64,000 nucleotides of DNA, taken from positions 124,001-188,000 of the forward strand of contig JAKIWI010000005.1 in NCBI GenBank assembly GCA_022750115.1. Direction: 5' to 3'. Of the stretch, positions 9,699 to 18,828 are shown piece after piece. The notes beneath the pieces are model-generated. The model was not told the origin of the DNA. It was given only the letters and a program-made list of their open reading frames with translations, and did no database searches. How positions within the stretch are numbered: the first letter of the stretch is position 1; each line of letters starts with the position of its first letter. This stretch comes from Thermoplasmata archaeon. Lineage in GTDB: Archaea; Thermoplasmatota; Thermoplasmata; Lutacidiplasmatales; UBA184. The translations under genes were made by a program, and so were the position numbers.

Positions 9699-10064
9699 AT
9701 GCTTCGGACTATTCGCAAAGAGAATGCGGAGCTCGCGCACGTCCTGGTCGCGCTTCGCAAGGCGGCCAAGGCCAACGACGCACCCCTCTGGGGCGCCGTG
9801 GCCGAGAAGCTCTGCCGGCCCCGCCGTCAGTCAAAGCCCGTCAACGTCGGTCATCTCGAGCGGCTCGCCAAGCCCAAGGAGACCGTCGTGATTCCCGGAA
9901 AGCTCCTCGCCCACGGGCACCTCTCGAAACCGATCACCGTGGCCGCCTTCCACTACTCCGAGGACGCCCGCACGAAGATCCATGCGGCCGGCGGGACCGC
10001 GCTCAGTATCCACGACCTCCTGAAGGCGAATCCCGATGGGACGGGGGTCCGCCTCCTTGCCTGA
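9699..10064 (+). CDS. rpl18e: large ribosomal subunit protein eL18 (L18e)
   Basis: This 121-residue protein has the normal archaeal L18e length. It contains the family signature RRQSKPVNVGHLERLAK and the end AAGGTALSIHDLLKANPDGTG. It binds 23S rRNA in the large subunit. The start at 9699 (MLRTIRKENAEL) is preferred over in-frame upstream ATGs because it matches the family N-terminus and fits the TATA spacing. It is the first gene of the conserved archaeal L18e-L13-S9-RpoN operon, and its last 29 bases overlap the proposed L13 start. Confidence 0.95.
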   Translation: MLRTIRKENAELAHVLVALRKAAKANDAPLWGAVAEKLCRPRRQSKPVNVGHLERLAKPKETVVIPGKLLAHGHLSKPITVAAFHYSEDARTKIHAAGGTALSIHDLLKANPDGTGVRLLA

Positions 10065-10680
10065 CGAACCGACCCCCACGACCCCTCCGGCGGCGGAGAA
10101 GAAGCCCGCCCGCGCCCCTAAGATCTCGAAGCCGAAGCCGGCGGGCGGCGTCCCGGCGGGCCTCCTGAAGGCTCCCGCTTCCCCCGCCTCCAAGGCACCA
10201 ACAGTAGCCGCTGCTCCCAAGATTACGAAACCCAAGCCCGCCGCGGCGGTCCCGACCCCGAACGCGACCGTCGTGGATGCGAGCGACCTCATCCTGGGTC
10301 GCGCCGCGAGCCACATCGCGAAGCGGCTCCTCAAGGGCGAGACGATCGTCGTGGTGAACGCCGAAAAGAGCGTGGTCACCGGCGAGCGCCACATGGTCCT
10401 CGACTTCTACATCGCAAACCGCGCGCGCGGCTCCAAGCGAAGCGGTCCCCACTACCCCCGCTACCCCGACCGGATCTTCCGGCGCACCGTGCGCGGCATG
10501 CTCCCCCATCTGAAGACCCGCGGCAAGGTCGCCTACGGCCGCCTCGAAGTCTTCATCGGCATTCCCTCCGAATACTCCGGCTCGGCCCGGCAGACGATCG
10601 AGAACGCCCGGGCGCGACCGGCCCTTCGACCGCCCACCTCGCTCGAAGAGATTTCCCGCCTCCTGGGGGCCCGCCTGTGA
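10036..10680 (+). CDS. rpl13: large ribosomal subunit protein uL13 with a long basic N-terminal extension
   Basis: The C-terminal 138 residues or so are a complete archaeal L13: VVDASDLILGRAASHIAKRL, GERHMVLDFY, GPHYPRYPDRIFRRTVRGML, and a C-terminal GIPSEYSGSARQTIENA. Archaeal L13 is normally about 140-155 residues. Here about 75 extra residues rich in Pro, Ala and Lys precede it, containing two near-identical units, APKISKPKPA and APKITKPKPA. The ATG at 10036 overlaps L18e by 29 bases; a TTG at 10057 is an alternative start and would keep the tail. The stop overlaps the rps9 GTG (GTGA). The tail resembles histone-H1-like or r-protein RNA-binding tails; its role is not known. Confidence 0.9.
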   Translation: MGRGSASLPDEPTPTTPPAAEKKPARAPKISKPKPAGGVPAGLLKAPASPASKAPTVAAAPKITKPKPAAAVPTPNATVVDASDLILGRAASHIAKRLLKGETIVVVNAEKSVVTGERHMVLDFYIANRARGSKRSGPHYPRYPDRIFRRTVRGMLPHLKTRGKVAYGRLEVFIGIPSEYSGSARQTIENARARPALRPPTSLEEISRLLGARL

Positions 10681-11084
10681 AGACCCCGCAGATCGTCCAG
10701 ACGACGGGCAAGCGCAAGGAGGCGATCGCCCGCGCCACGGTCCGCAAAGGCACGGGTCAGGTTCGCATCAACCAGCAACCGCTCGAGATCCTCGAGCCCG
10801 ACATCGTCCGTCAGAAGATCCAGGAGCCGCTCCTCATGGTCGGCGAGAAGTGGAAGAACCTCAACATCTCGGTCGACGTCTCCGGGGGCGGCATCATGGG
10901 CCAGGCCTCCGCCGCCCGCACGGCCGTCGCCCGCGGACTCCTCCAGTGGCTGAAGGACCCCGCGCTCACCGACATGTTCCGCAAGTACGACCGCTCGCTC
11001 ATCGTCAACGACCCGCGCCGAAAGCTCCCGAAGCGCCCCGGCGGCCGCGGAGCGCGAAAGCGCCGCCAGAAGTCGTACCGCTGA
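10677..11084 (+). CDS. rps9: small ribosomal subunit protein uS9
   Basis: This 135-residue protein has the usual archaeal S9 length. Diagnostic parts are TTGKRKEAIARATVRKGTG at the N-terminus, DVSGGGIMGQASAARTAVAR in the middle and the basic C-terminal tail ending GARKRRQKSYR, which in S9 reaches the P-site tRNA. The start is a GTG at 10677 that overlaps the L13 TGA. The gene is co-transcribed with L18e, L13 and RpoN. Confidence 0.95.
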   Translation: MKTPQIVQTTGKRKEAIARATVRKGTGQVRINQQPLEILEPDIVRQKIQEPLLMVGEKWKNLNISVDVSGGGIMGQASAARTAVARGLLQWLKDPALTDMFRKYDRSLIVNDPRRKLPKRPGGRGARKRRQKSYR

Positions 11085-11102
11085 GTACCGGAGGGAACCG
11101 AC

Positions 11103-11300
11103 ATGACGATGATGATCCCCGTGCGCTGCTTCACGTGCGGCGCCGTCGTGGGGCAGCACTGGGACGAGTTCCGCGAGCGGACGACCCGTGGCGAGCCCGC
11201 GGGTGAGGTCCTCACGAACCTCGGGCTCAGCCGCTACTGCTGCCGGCGGATGCTCCTGACCCATGTCGACCTCTTGGACGAGGTCGGCCCGTATGGGTAG
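11103..11300 (+). CDS. rpoN: DNA-directed RNA polymerase subunit N (RpoN/Rpb10)
   Basis: This 65-residue zinc protein is part of the archaeal RNA polymerase assembly platform with subunits D, L and P. The zinc-binding signature is present: IPVRCFTCG near residues 5-13, and the adjacent cysteine pair in RYCCRRM near residues 44-50. VLTNLGLSRYCCRRMLLTHVDL-type C-terminal sequence is typical. It follows rps9 after 18 bases that contain GGAGGG upstream of the ATG. In many archaea rpoK-eno-rpsB follow; here the operon ends. Confidence 0.95.
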   Translation: MTMMIPVRCFTCGAVVGQHWDEFRERTTRGEPAGEVLTNLGLSRYCCRRMLLTHVDLLDEVGPYG

Positions 11301-11345
11301 CGCCCCCCCTCGCCGCTGCTAGTCGCGACGAGCGCTCAAGATTCA

Positions 11346-11375
11346 CTTCGAACGAGCCTGTAGGCTCGCTCGAAG
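11346..11375. terminator. near-perfect palindrome between convergent genes, possible bidirectional terminator
   Basis: Arms 11346-11359 and 11362-11375 are 14 bp with a 2-base loop and one mismatch. In minus-strand RNA the mismatch becomes a U-G pair, so the hairpin is fully paired for transcripts arriving from the 14778-11428 gene. It lies 46 bases after rpoN and 53 bases after the convergent gene. Archaea do not need hairpins to terminate, so the role is inferred from position only. Confidence 0.5.
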
Positions 11376-11427
11376 ACGCTCGACGACCGAAGGTGGAATG
11401 GGTTGGTGACGGCGGGCGCCGAGCCCG

Positions 11428-14400
11428 CTACGGCTCGTCGTCCTCGTCGTCGTCCTTGTCCTTCTTGGACGAGGAGCCGCCGCGCTCCAGACCGGACTTG
11501 CCGGAAGACTTCGCGCTGGGCTTGACCCCGCCGCGGCGCCGGTACCAGAACACGATCGCCACGATGATGACCACCGCGACGACCAGGATGAGGCCGTACT
11601 CCTCGATCTGGACGATCGGGTTCTGCTTCAGGTCGACCGACACGTGGGCGAGGTTGACGCCCGACGCGTAGTTGCCCGCGAACTCGTTCGAGGCCGTCGC
11701 ATTGACCCACAGGCCCCAGGTGCCCGTCCGAGCCGGGTTCCACTGGATGACCGCTCGGAACGTCTGGTTGTAGGGGATCTTGATCGTCCCCGTCCCCGCC
11801 GAGGTCGTGTTGACCGTTCCGTTGGTGTAGCCGTACCAGGTCACCGACCCTGGCGAGCCGCCGATCGCGATCGGGTTCCCGGACCCCGAGGAGGGCAGGA
11901 GGTAGAACAGGACCGACACGTCGTTCGCGGTCGAGTTCTTGCCGATCGTGTTGGTGACGTTGACCCAGACCGTGGAGGATGTGCCGTCCGTCAGCGAGCT
12001 CGGCGCCGTCAGGTTGCCGACCGAGAGGACCGGGCGCGTCGAGGTGTTCACCGCGACCGTCAGGGTGACCACGGTCCATGCCTTGTTGCCGGCGCGGTCG
12101 GTCACCGTCAGGTTGACGGAGTAGGCCTTCGACTGCGGGTCGAGCCAGAGCGGGCGGTTCGCGGGCACCCCTCCCCCGACGGGGGCCGGGATCGCGATCG
12201 TCCGGTTCGCGGTGGTGTTCCCCTTCGAGGAAAGCGACCAGTTGAACCAGGTGATCGAGCCGTTGTGGGGGTCCGTCGAGTTCGTCGCCGAGAGCTGGAC
12301 GTAGGCGGTGTGGTTCGCCGCCTCCGTGATGGAGGTGATCGACTTGCCCGCCGAGTTCAGCACCGTCGCGACGGGCGTCGGCTTCTCGGTGTCCCGGACG
12401 AGGACCGCGAGCTTGTCGGTCGCCTTGTGGCCCGCCGCGTCCCAGATCGTCAGCGTCAGGTTGTACTGCCAGCCGCTGAACGGCGTGATCGGCGAGCCGC
12501 CGACGATGCCGGCCGTCAGGTAGTGTCCCGCACCGAGCAGAGGCTTCGAGAAGTTTCCGAGCGGGTTCGCGCCGGCCGCCTGCGAGAGGTTCGTGAGCCA
12601 ACTGCTCTTGAACGCCGTCAGGTTGTAGGCCGCGACGCTCAGCACACCCGGAATGGTGGTCGTGCCGTAGAGCGGAATCGTGCTCGCCGTGGCGTTGAAG
12701 TGGAGCGTCGTTGACCAGTTGACGATCACGTAGTTCTCGCCTCCCTGGCTCTTGACGGTCGTGTTGACCGAGATGTGCGCCGTGGGGAGCGCGTCCGAAG
12801 CGTACACGTGGAACGCGGTCGTGTTCTTCTGTCCGCCCGAGCTCGTCACCGTCAGAGAGCCCGTGTAGAACCCGTGCGTTGTGTACGTGTGGTTCGTGGT
12901 CGGCGTGGTGACGCTCGAACTGCCCGAGTCACCGAACGACCAGTTGTACCGCGTCCCGTTCGTCCCCGCGGGGAACGTCGAATTCGCGCCCGAGAACGTC
13001 GCGTTCTCCCCGAGGCCCACGATGACCGTGTAGTTCCCGGAGCTCTGGTTCAGCACGTTCTTCTGGGAGAACGTGAAGTTCGCGACCGTGACGTTGACGC
13101 GCGCCGAGACGTTGCCGCTCTTCACGATCGTGAGCGAGGCGGTCCCGGACGGGCTCGTCGACGGCTTGGACACGAGCGTGAACTGCGTGTAGGCGCCGCT
13201 GCCCGAGGGAACGATCGTCGTCTGGGCGGGGGCGGTCGTGCCTGCGCTCAGGACGTAGCCGGCGGGAAGGACCACGGTGTAGTTGAACAGCTCCGCGTGG
13301 GTCGGGTGGCGGAAGTTGAACGAGAGCGAATAGGACTTCGCGCTCGTCGCGACCTTCGCCGTCGCGTTGTACGCCTGGCCGTAGGCGAGCTGGATCTGCG
13401 CGTTGCTGTTGAGGCCGCAGAACGACGCGCACGTCGTGGAGTTCGTCACGGTGAAGTTCGTCGGCTGACCGAACCCGGTGCCGTTGACCGTGAGCTGAGA
13501 CTGGCCCGCGGGGAAGAACGGTCCGGCGCTCTGCACCCACGCCATCAGCGTCGGGTAGTTCGCCATCGCGAACGTCACGTTCCCCTGCCAGTCGAGCGCC
13601 AACTGCGCCCAGAGCTGACCGACCGACGCGTTCGCGAGGTCGGGGAACGTCGAGTCGTTCTTCAGCGTCGCGCTCGTGTTGACCTGGACCTTGCCGAACC
13701 CCTTCGAGAAGTTCAGGGTGGTCTGGTAGACGGCGGGCGGAGAGATCGACGGGACGAGCACGTTGTGGGGGTTGGGGCCGCCGCGGCTCGCGCTCGAGAC
13801 CGTCAGGGGGTACCACGCGGTCTGGTAGCCGACGTTCGACAGGACGACGTCGAACGTCTGCGCTCCCGGACCGACGAAGCCCGCCGGGTAGGAGCCGACC
13901 GAGTAGAATCCGCCCGCGGGCGTCGGGGCGCTGTAGATCAGCCCGTTCGTCGGGTCGATAAGCGTGACGTTGCCGCCGGTGGGCACGTGGGTGCCCGGGT
14001 GCGCGGTCTGGTTCACGTAGCCCCACGTCAGGTAGGAGCTCGCCGCGCCCAAGACCGGGTTCACGGTCATCGTGGGGTTGACGACCGTGACCTCGGAGTA
14101 GTTGACGTAGCTCGGAGAGCCCGGGACGGTCGTCTGGAGGACCCACGTGCCGAGGGGCACGCTCAGGGAGTACTCCCCAATGACCGTCGTGTTCGTCTTC
14201 ACCGAGTTGGTCGTGTTGTTCGCCAGCACGAAGCCGTTGAACACCGGGTCGAGCAGTTGGACGGCGGCTCCACCTGCGGCGCGGCCGTTGTAGGTGACAT
14301 TCCCCCAGATGGTGGAGGTGTACGGGACGACCTGGACCCCGCTGAGGGTGACCTGGTAGTTCGGAGTCGTCAGGTCGGTGACGTTCTCGTACTGGTAGGT

Positions 14401-14778
14401 CGGGCTCTGCCCCGCCGGCAGGATCGCGTCGGGGGTCGAGCTACCGCCGACCTTGACGTGCGCCTGCGGAGGGACCCACGTGCCCCACCAGCCGGGCTGG
14501 AGGCCTGGGGCGTTCCCGGCCGAGCTGAAGTTGAACTGTCCGCTCGACGCCGGGAGGATGGTCGACTGGAAGACCTGGTGGGTGGCGGAGCTGATCAGGT
14601 CCACGGTGACGCCGCTGGGCACCGGCGGCGCGCTCGCGCCTCCGGGCTGCTGCACATACCCCGTTAGGGTATAGGTCGGCGTCGAAGTCGCAAGCGCCCC
14701 GGGAATCGATGCCAGCGCACCCGCCAGCACCAAGACCACAAGGCTCCAAATTGCGACCCGCGGTAGTCGCTCACCCAT
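11428..14778 (-). CDS. giant secreted PKD-domain surface protein with C-terminal anchor
   Basis: This is a 1116-residue exoprotein. A signal helix at about residues 8-28 (WSLVVLVLAGALASIPGA) is followed by beta-rich domains with many N-glycosylation sequons. A PKD-like domain lies near residues 590-655 (NWSFGDSGSSSVTT, NHTYTTHGFYTGSLTV). A CARDB/Ig-like stretch lies near residues 925-1030 (SSLTDGTSSTVWVNVTN). A transmembrane helix near residues 1060-1080 precedes a Lys/Asp/Glu-rich tail (KKDKDDDEDDEP) that would be cytoplasmic. A Shine-Dalgarno-like GGAGA lies upstream of the ATG, and a TATA-like box at 14844-14851 predicts a leader of about 40 bases. It is probably a cell-wall or surface component. 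Confidence 0.8.
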   Translation of the reverse strand: MGERLPRVAIWSLVVLVLAGALASIPGALATSTPTYTLTGYVQQPGGASAPPVPSGVTVDLISSATHQVFQSTILPASSGQFNFSSAGNAPGLQPGWWGTWVPPQAHVKVGGSSTPDAILPAGQSPTYQYENVTDLTTPNYQVTLSGVQVVPYTSTIWGNVTYNGRAAGGAAVQLLDPVFNGFVLANNTTNSVKTNTTVIGEYSLSVPLGTWVLQTTVPGSPSYVNYSEVTVVNPTMTVNPVLGAASSYLTWGYVNQTAHPGTHVPTGGNVTLIDPTNGLIYSAPTPAGGFYSVGSYPAGFVGPGAQTFDVVLSNVGYQTAWYPLTVSSASRGGPNPHNVLVPSISPPAVYQTTLNFSKGFGKVQVNTSATLKNDSTFPDLANASVGQLWAQLALDWQGNVTFAMANYPTLMAWVQSAGPFFPAGQSQLTVNGTGFGQPTNFTVTNSTTCASFCGLNSNAQIQLAYGQAYNATAKVATSAKSYSLSFNFRHPTHAELFNYTVVLPAGYVLSAGTTAPAQTTIVPSGSGAYTQFTLVSKPSTSPSGTASLTIVKSGNVSARVNVTVANFTFSQKNVLNQSSGNYTVIVGLGENATFSGANSTFPAGTNGTRYNWSFGDSGSSSVTTPTTNHTYTTHGFYTGSLTVTSSGGQKNTTAFHVYASDALPTAHISVNTTVKSQGGENYVIVNWSTTLHFNATASTIPLYGTTTIPGVLSVAAYNLTAFKSSWLTNLSQAAGANPLGNFSKPLLGAGHYLTAGIVGGSPITPFSGWQYNLTLTIWDAAGHKATDKLAVLVRDTEKPTPVATVLNSAGKSITSITEAANHTAYVQLSATNSTDPHNGSITWFNWSLSSKGNTTANRTIAIPAPVGGGVPANRPLWLDPQSKAYSVNLTVTDRAGNKAWTVVTLTVAVNTSTRPVLSVGNLTAPSSLTDGTSSTVWVNVTNTIGKNSTANDVSVLFYLLPSSGSGNPIAIGGSPGSVTWYGYTNGTVNTTSAGTGTIKIPYNQTFRAVIQWNPARTGTWGLWVNATASNEFAGNYASGVNLAHVSVDLKQNPIVQIEEYGLILVVAVVIIVAIVFWYRRRGGVKPSAKSSGKSGLERGGSSSKKDKDDDEDDEP

Positions 14779-14843
14779 CGTGTTTCACGTCTCCTTCGTT
14801 CGCCTCCCGAGGGGGAAGGCGCGGGCGCGAACCTAGCCTTGCT

Positions 14844-14851
14844 ACATATAG
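14844..14851 (-). promoter_or_regulatory. TATA-like box for the PKD surface-protein gene
   Basis: The minus strand reads GCTATATGTAG about 66-73 bases before the ATG at 14778. This leaves an estimated 40-base leader that contains GGAGG and AAGGAGA, so this gene would use a leadered message, unlike several neighbours. Confidence 0.5.
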
Positions 14852-14884
14852 CTTGCCCGGCGGAAATCCCGTCGACGGGCTGCG

Positions 14885-17107
14885 CTAACCGTAGATGCCC
14901 TGCGGACCGGCGTCCTTCCGACGCCCGAGGCGCTCGCGGCTGAGCTGTTTCGCGAAGTCCTCGTAGAACTTAAGGGCCTCCGGGTCGCAGGACGGGTGGG
15001 AGCCCCGGAGCGCCTCCTCAAAGTGCGCCATCGTGACCTTGCTCGCCTTCGCGTTTTCCCGGATCGCGACCAGGGCGGCCTCGCGGCACAGCGCGGCGAG
15101 GTCGCTCCCGACGTAGCCCTCGGTCTTATCCGCGAGCTCGGGGAGCCGCACCCCGTCGATCGGCATCTTGCGCGTGTGGACTTTCAGGATCTCGAGCCGA
15201 CCCTCCTTCGTGGGGGGCTCGACGTACAGGAGCCGGTCGAATCGGCCGGTGCGGAGCAGGGCCTCGTCCAGGATGTCGGGTCGGTTCGTGGCGGCAAGCA
15301 CCACCACGCGGTCGAGGCCCTCGAGACCATCGATGGACGTGAGGAGCTGGTTGACGATGCGCTCGGTGACTCCGCTCGAGGTCTGCATCCCCCGCTTCGG
15401 GGCGATCGAGTCGATCTCGTCGATGAAGACGATCGACGGCGCCGCCTGGCGGGCCTTCTTGAAGATCACGCGGACGGCTTTCTCCGACTCGCCGACCCAC
15501 TTGCTCATGATTTCCGGGCCTTTCACCGAGATGAAGTTCGCCTGCGACTCGGTCGCCGCCGCCTTCGCGAGCAGCGTTTTCCCGACGCCGGGTGGGCCGT
15601 AGAGCAGGATGCCCCGCGGGGGCTCGATGCCGAGGTGCTCGTAGGCGCCCGGGTTCTTGAACGGCATCTCGACCGTCTCCTGGAGCGAGCGGCGGACCCG
15701 GTCGAGCCCTCCGACCTCCTCCCAGCGCGTCGTCGGGATCTCGATCGTCACGTCGCGCAGGCTCGACGGCTCGACCTGCTTGAGCGCCTCCTTGAAGTCG
15801 CGCTCGGTGACCTTCATTCGCTCGAGCAAGGTGAGCGGGATCGGCTTGTCGAAGTCGATCTCGGGAAGATAGCGACGCAGCGCCCGCATCGCGGCCTCGC
15901 GCCCGAGCGCGGCGAGGTCGGCCCCGACGAACCCGTGGCTCGCGGCCGCGAGCTCCTTCAGGAGGCGCTCGCGGTCCTTGTCGGTGCCTTCGATCGGCAT
16001 GCCGCGGGTGTGAATCTGGAGAATCTCGAGGCGGCCGGCGACGGTCGGGACGCCAATCTCGATCTCGCGGTCGAACCGTCCGGGACGGCGGAGCGCCGGG
16101 TCGATGGCCTCTTCCCGGTTCGTGGCCGCGATGACGATGACGTTCCCTCGGCCGGAAAGGCCGTCCATGAGGGTGAGGAGCTGGGCGACGACGCGGCGCT
16201 CGACCTCACCGACGACCTCATCGCGGCGCGGGGCGATCGAGTCGAGCTCGTCGATGAAGATGACCGAGGGGGCGTTCTTCTCCGCCTCCTCGAACTTCTC
16301 CCGGAGCTCCTTCTCGCTTTCTCCGTAGTACTTGCTAATGATCTCGGGACCTTGGATCCCGATGAAGTGCGCGCCCGCCTCGTTGGCGACCGCCTTCGCG
16401 ATCAGGGTCTTGCCGGTTCCCGGGGGCCCGTAGAGGAGCACTCCCTTCGGCGGGGAGATAGCCAGCCGGTCGAACAGCTCCGGGTGCTTGAGCGGGAGTT
16501 CGATCATCTCGCGGACGCGGCCGAGCTTCTCCTTCAGGCCGCCGATGTCCTCGTAGGAGACCCGGGGCGCCGAGACCTCGGTCTCGGTGACGGTCTCGTC
16601 CTTGATCGTGATGAGCGTCGTCGGACCGACCTGGACGGTCCCTTTCGGCGACGTCGAGACGACCATGAACGGGAGCGACCCGCCCATCAGGAACACGCCG
16701 GGGATCACGAACACGTCGCCGCGGACGAACGGGCGCCGCGCGAGCGCCTTCGAGACGAACTGCTCGAGGCCCGGTCCCAGGTCCATCTTCGCCGACCCCG
16801 AGTAGATCGGTGCGATCGTGATCGATTCGGCGATCGGGCAGTCGATCCGCTGCACGAGGACTCGGTCGCCGATCGAGACGCCGGCGTTCCGCCGGACGAC
16901 GGCTTCGACCCGGAGGAGGTTCTTCCCCTCGTCGTCGGCCTGCGCCCGGTTCACGACGGCGGCCGTCGTCTTGCGGCCGCGGATCTCGACGACGTCCCCG
17001 ACGCCGACCTTCAAGCGCTGGCGGGTCCCGACGTCGAGTCGGGCGGTGCCGAGGCCGATGTCCTGCTGGAACGCCTCCGCGACCCGGAGGGTGATCGCTT
17101 CCACCAT
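14885..17107 (-). CDS. cdc48: Cdc48/VAT/p97-type AAA+ ATPase
   Basis: This 740-residue protein unfolds substrates, in archaea including delivery to the 20S proteasome. An N domain (residues 1-180) contains the double-psi barrel. D1 has Walker A GPPGTGKT (227-234) and Walker B FIDELD (about 284-289). D2 has Walker A GPPGVGKT (504-511) and Walker B FIDEID (561-566), each with its arginine-finger region. The start at 17107 ([13 protein letters not shown]) matches the family; an upstream in-frame extension is dismissed. The C-terminus is GPQGIYG; its last three residues I-Y-G fit the HbYX pattern used to dock on proteasome alpha rings. A TATA-like box lies about 30 bases upstream. Confidence 0.95.
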   Translation of the reverse strand: MVEAITLRVAEAFQQDIGLGTARLDVGTRQRLKVGVGDVVEIRGRKTTAAVVNRAQADDEGKNLLRVEAVVRRNAGVSIGDRVLVQRIDCPIAESITIAPIYSGSAKMDLGPGLEQFVSKALARRPFVRGDVFVIPGVFLMGGSLPFMVVSTSPKGTVQVGPTTLITIKDETVTETEVSAPRVSYEDIGGLKEKLGRVREMIELPLKHPELFDRLAISPPKGVLLYGPPGTGKTLIAKAVANEAGAHFIGIQGPEIISKYYGESEKELREKFEEAEKNAPSVIFIDELDSIAPRRDEVVGEVERRVVAQLLTLMDGLSGRGNVIVIAATNREEAIDPALRRPGRFDREIEIGVPTVAGRLEILQIHTRGMPIEGTDKDRERLLKELAAASHGFVGADLAALGREAAMRALRRYLPEIDFDKPIPLTLLERMKVTERDFKEALKQVEPSSLRDVTIEIPTTRWEEVGGLDRVRRSLQETVEMPFKNPGAYEHLGIEPPRGILLYGPPGVGKTLLAKAAATESQANFISVKGPEIMSKWVGESEKAVRVIFKKARQAAPSIVFIDEIDSIAPKRGMQTSSGVTERIVNQLLTSIDGLEGLDRVVVLAATNRPDILDEALLRTGRFDRLLYVEPPTKEGRLEILKVHTRKMPIDGVRLPELADKTEGYVGSDLAALCREAALVAIRENAKASKVTMAHFEEALRGSHPSCDPEALKFYEDFAKQLSRERLGRRKDAGPQGIYG

Positions 17108-17133
17108 TCGCTGTCGTCGGGGAGCCGTCGGTC

Positions 17134-17142
17134 GAAATAAGT
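17134..17142 (-). promoter_or_regulatory. TATA-like box for cdc48
   Basis: The minus strand reads GCACTTATTTCG 27-35 bases before the ATG at 17107, giving a predicted leaderless or short-leader transcript. The divergent gene at 17223 has a weaker candidate, AAGATAACC at 17191-17199, also about 24-32 bases from its ATG. Confidence 0.55.
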
Positions 17143-17222
17143 GCGCGGTTGGGCGGGAACCACCCAGAGGTCGTCCGAGCGCTCGATAGCAAGATAACCC
17201 CCCCTCCGCGTCCTTCCCTCCG

Positions 17223-18143
17223 ATGACCGGGGCCACCGCAGCGTCGCTCTCGCTGCGGCGCCTTTTGGAAGCGGCCGGCTACCGGATCGACGACCGTCCC
17301 GCCGGGGTGCGGGCGTACCGACCCCGGGACCGTCGGGCGATCCTCGTCGTTCGGGGGACCCCGGCGCCGACGGACATCGAGCCCGAGTTCCCGAACGACG
17401 CGATCCATCGGATCATCATCTACGACGATGACCCGGGCGAGCCGGCCAAATCGCTCGGCGCCGAGCACGGGATCGAGGTGCTCGGACCCACGAACCTCGG
17501 CCCGGCCCTGGGCGAACTCCTGCTGCCGCCCCCCGACACGCCGCCTCCCGACGAGAGCACGGACAGCGAACCTCTCGAAGCGCCTGCCCACGCGATCCCC
17601 GAGGGCGAGCGGACGGTCCGACCGCGCCTCGAGCGGCGGGATGCCGAGGCGCTCGCCGGGCTCGACGGTGTCCGGTTCACCCTTCGCCTCATTCCGTTCT
17701 ATGTCGCCCCCTACCGCGTTCGCGTACCGACCCCCCATGGCCGCCCGGGACCCGCGAGCGACCACCTGGTCGCGGTGAACGCGCTCAACGGGCAGGTCGA
17801 GATCTGGGAGGCCGGGGAGCGCGAGCTCGTCGGGGCGATCGACGAGCCGCATCAGCGCCTCGACCCGGCGCTCACGGAGCTGGAGTCCCGCAAGGTCGCC
17901 GAGGCGGCGATCCGCCGCCGGCACACCGTCAGTGTCGACCACACCGAGCAGCACGGCGGGACGATCGTGATCGAACGTCGCAAGGTGCCCCCCGCGGTCG
18001 AGGATATCCGGATCGGGGTCTCCGTGCTCGTCCACGTGCCGTACTGGTACGCCGAGGGACCCGACGGTCGCCTCGTCCTCGACGCCGTTACCGGAACTCG
18101 GACGGTCCCCGACGCCTCGGGGATCGACGGCGTTCCGCTCTAG
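17223..18143 (+). CDS. conserved-looking protein of unknown function
   Basis: This 306-residue soluble protein was not assigned to a family. The first 100 residues look like a compact alpha/beta domain (LRRLLEAAGYRIDDRPAG then RRAILVVRG and HRIIIYDDD). A proline/acid-rich linker spans about residues 98-130. The C-terminal 170 residues are a second alpha/beta domain containing VHVPYWYAEGPDGRLVLDA and AVTGTRTVPD, reminiscent of beta-sheet domains with a conserved V-P-Y-W-Y segment. No signal peptide or membrane helix is present. It is divergent from cdc48 and followed after 66 bases by an MBL hydrolase. Confidence 0.65.
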   Translation: MTGATAASLSLRRLLEAAGYRIDDRPAGVRAYRPRDRRAILVVRGTPAPTDIEPEFPNDAIHRIIIYDDDPGEPAKSLGAEHGIEVLGPTNLGPALGELLLPPPDTPPPDESTDSEPLEAPAHAIPEGERTVRPRLERRDAEALAGLDGVRFTLRLIPFYVAPYRVRVPTPHGRPGPASDHLVAVNALNGQVEIWEAGERELVGAIDEPHQRLDPALTELESRKVAEAAIRRRHTVSVDHTEQHGGTIVIERRKVPPAVEDIRIGVSVLVHVPYWYAEGPDGRLVLDAVTGTRTVPDASGIDGVPL

Positions 18144-18209
18144 TCGCGCCCGAGCGCCCCGCAGCTGGCGGGGGAAGGAACGCAAATACACCGGGCCGGT
18201 GGCCCGCTC

Positions 18210-18821
18210 GTGCTCCTCGAGACGTTCAACATCGGGCCGTACCAGAACTTCACCTACCTCGTCGCGGAGAAAGAGGGCGGAGAGGGCGTCGTCATCGACC
18301 CCTCGTACGGGATCGAGCCCGTGCTCGAGGCGATCGATGAGCACTCGGTCAAGGTCCGATTGATTCTGAACACGCACAGCCACAAGGACCACACCGCCGG
18401 CAACGACGAGGTCCGGGCTCGGACCGGTGCGAAGGTCGTGGCCCACAAGGTCGCCCCGCTCCACCAGGACGTCTCGGTCGAGGACGGGAGCGTCGTCCAC
18501 GCCGGTCGCCTCGCGATCTCGGTCGCCCACACGCCCGGCCACACGAAGGACAGCGTGCTCTACCTCTTCGAGGGGAACGTCGCTACCGGCGACACCCTGT
18601 TCGTCGGCGAGTGCGGCCGCACCGACCTCCCGGGTGGCGACCCGTCGGAGATGTACGATAGCCTTCTCACCCGCGTCGTGCGGCTCGACGACGCCCTCGT
18701 CGTCCTCCCGGGCCACGATTACGGAGTGACGCCGACCTCGACCATCGGGCGGGAAAAGAAGGAAAACTACACGCTGAAGCCACGGACCCGCGAAGAGTTC
18801 CTTCGCTTCCTGAAGGAGTAG
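18210..18821 (+). CDS. metallo-beta-lactamase-fold hydrolase, glyoxalase II-like
   Basis: This 203-residue protein is a complete MBL fold. Metal ligands are in NTHSHKDHTAG (H-x-H-x-D-H), HTPGH, GDTLFVGECGRTD (bridging Asp) and LPGHDYG. The FVGECGRTDLPGGD segment is characteristic of the glyoxalase II / persulphide dioxygenase branch. Possible reactions are thioester hydrolysis or persulphide oxidation; the sequence alone does not decide. The start is a GTG at 18210 (MLLETFNIGPYQNF), the natural N-terminus of the first strand. It is followed 7 bases later by the Cgi121-like gene. Confidence 0.85.
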   Translation: MLLETFNIGPYQNFTYLVAEKEGGEGVVIDPSYGIEPVLEAIDEHSVKVRLILNTHSHKDHTAGNDEVRARTGAKVVAHKVAPLHQDVSVEDGSVVHAGRLAISVAHTPGHTKDSVLYLFEGNVATGDTLFVGECGRTDLPGGDPSEMYDSLLTRVVRLDDALVVLPGHDYGVTPTSTIGREKKENYTLKPRTREEFLRFLKE

Positions 18822-18828
18822 GCCGAGG

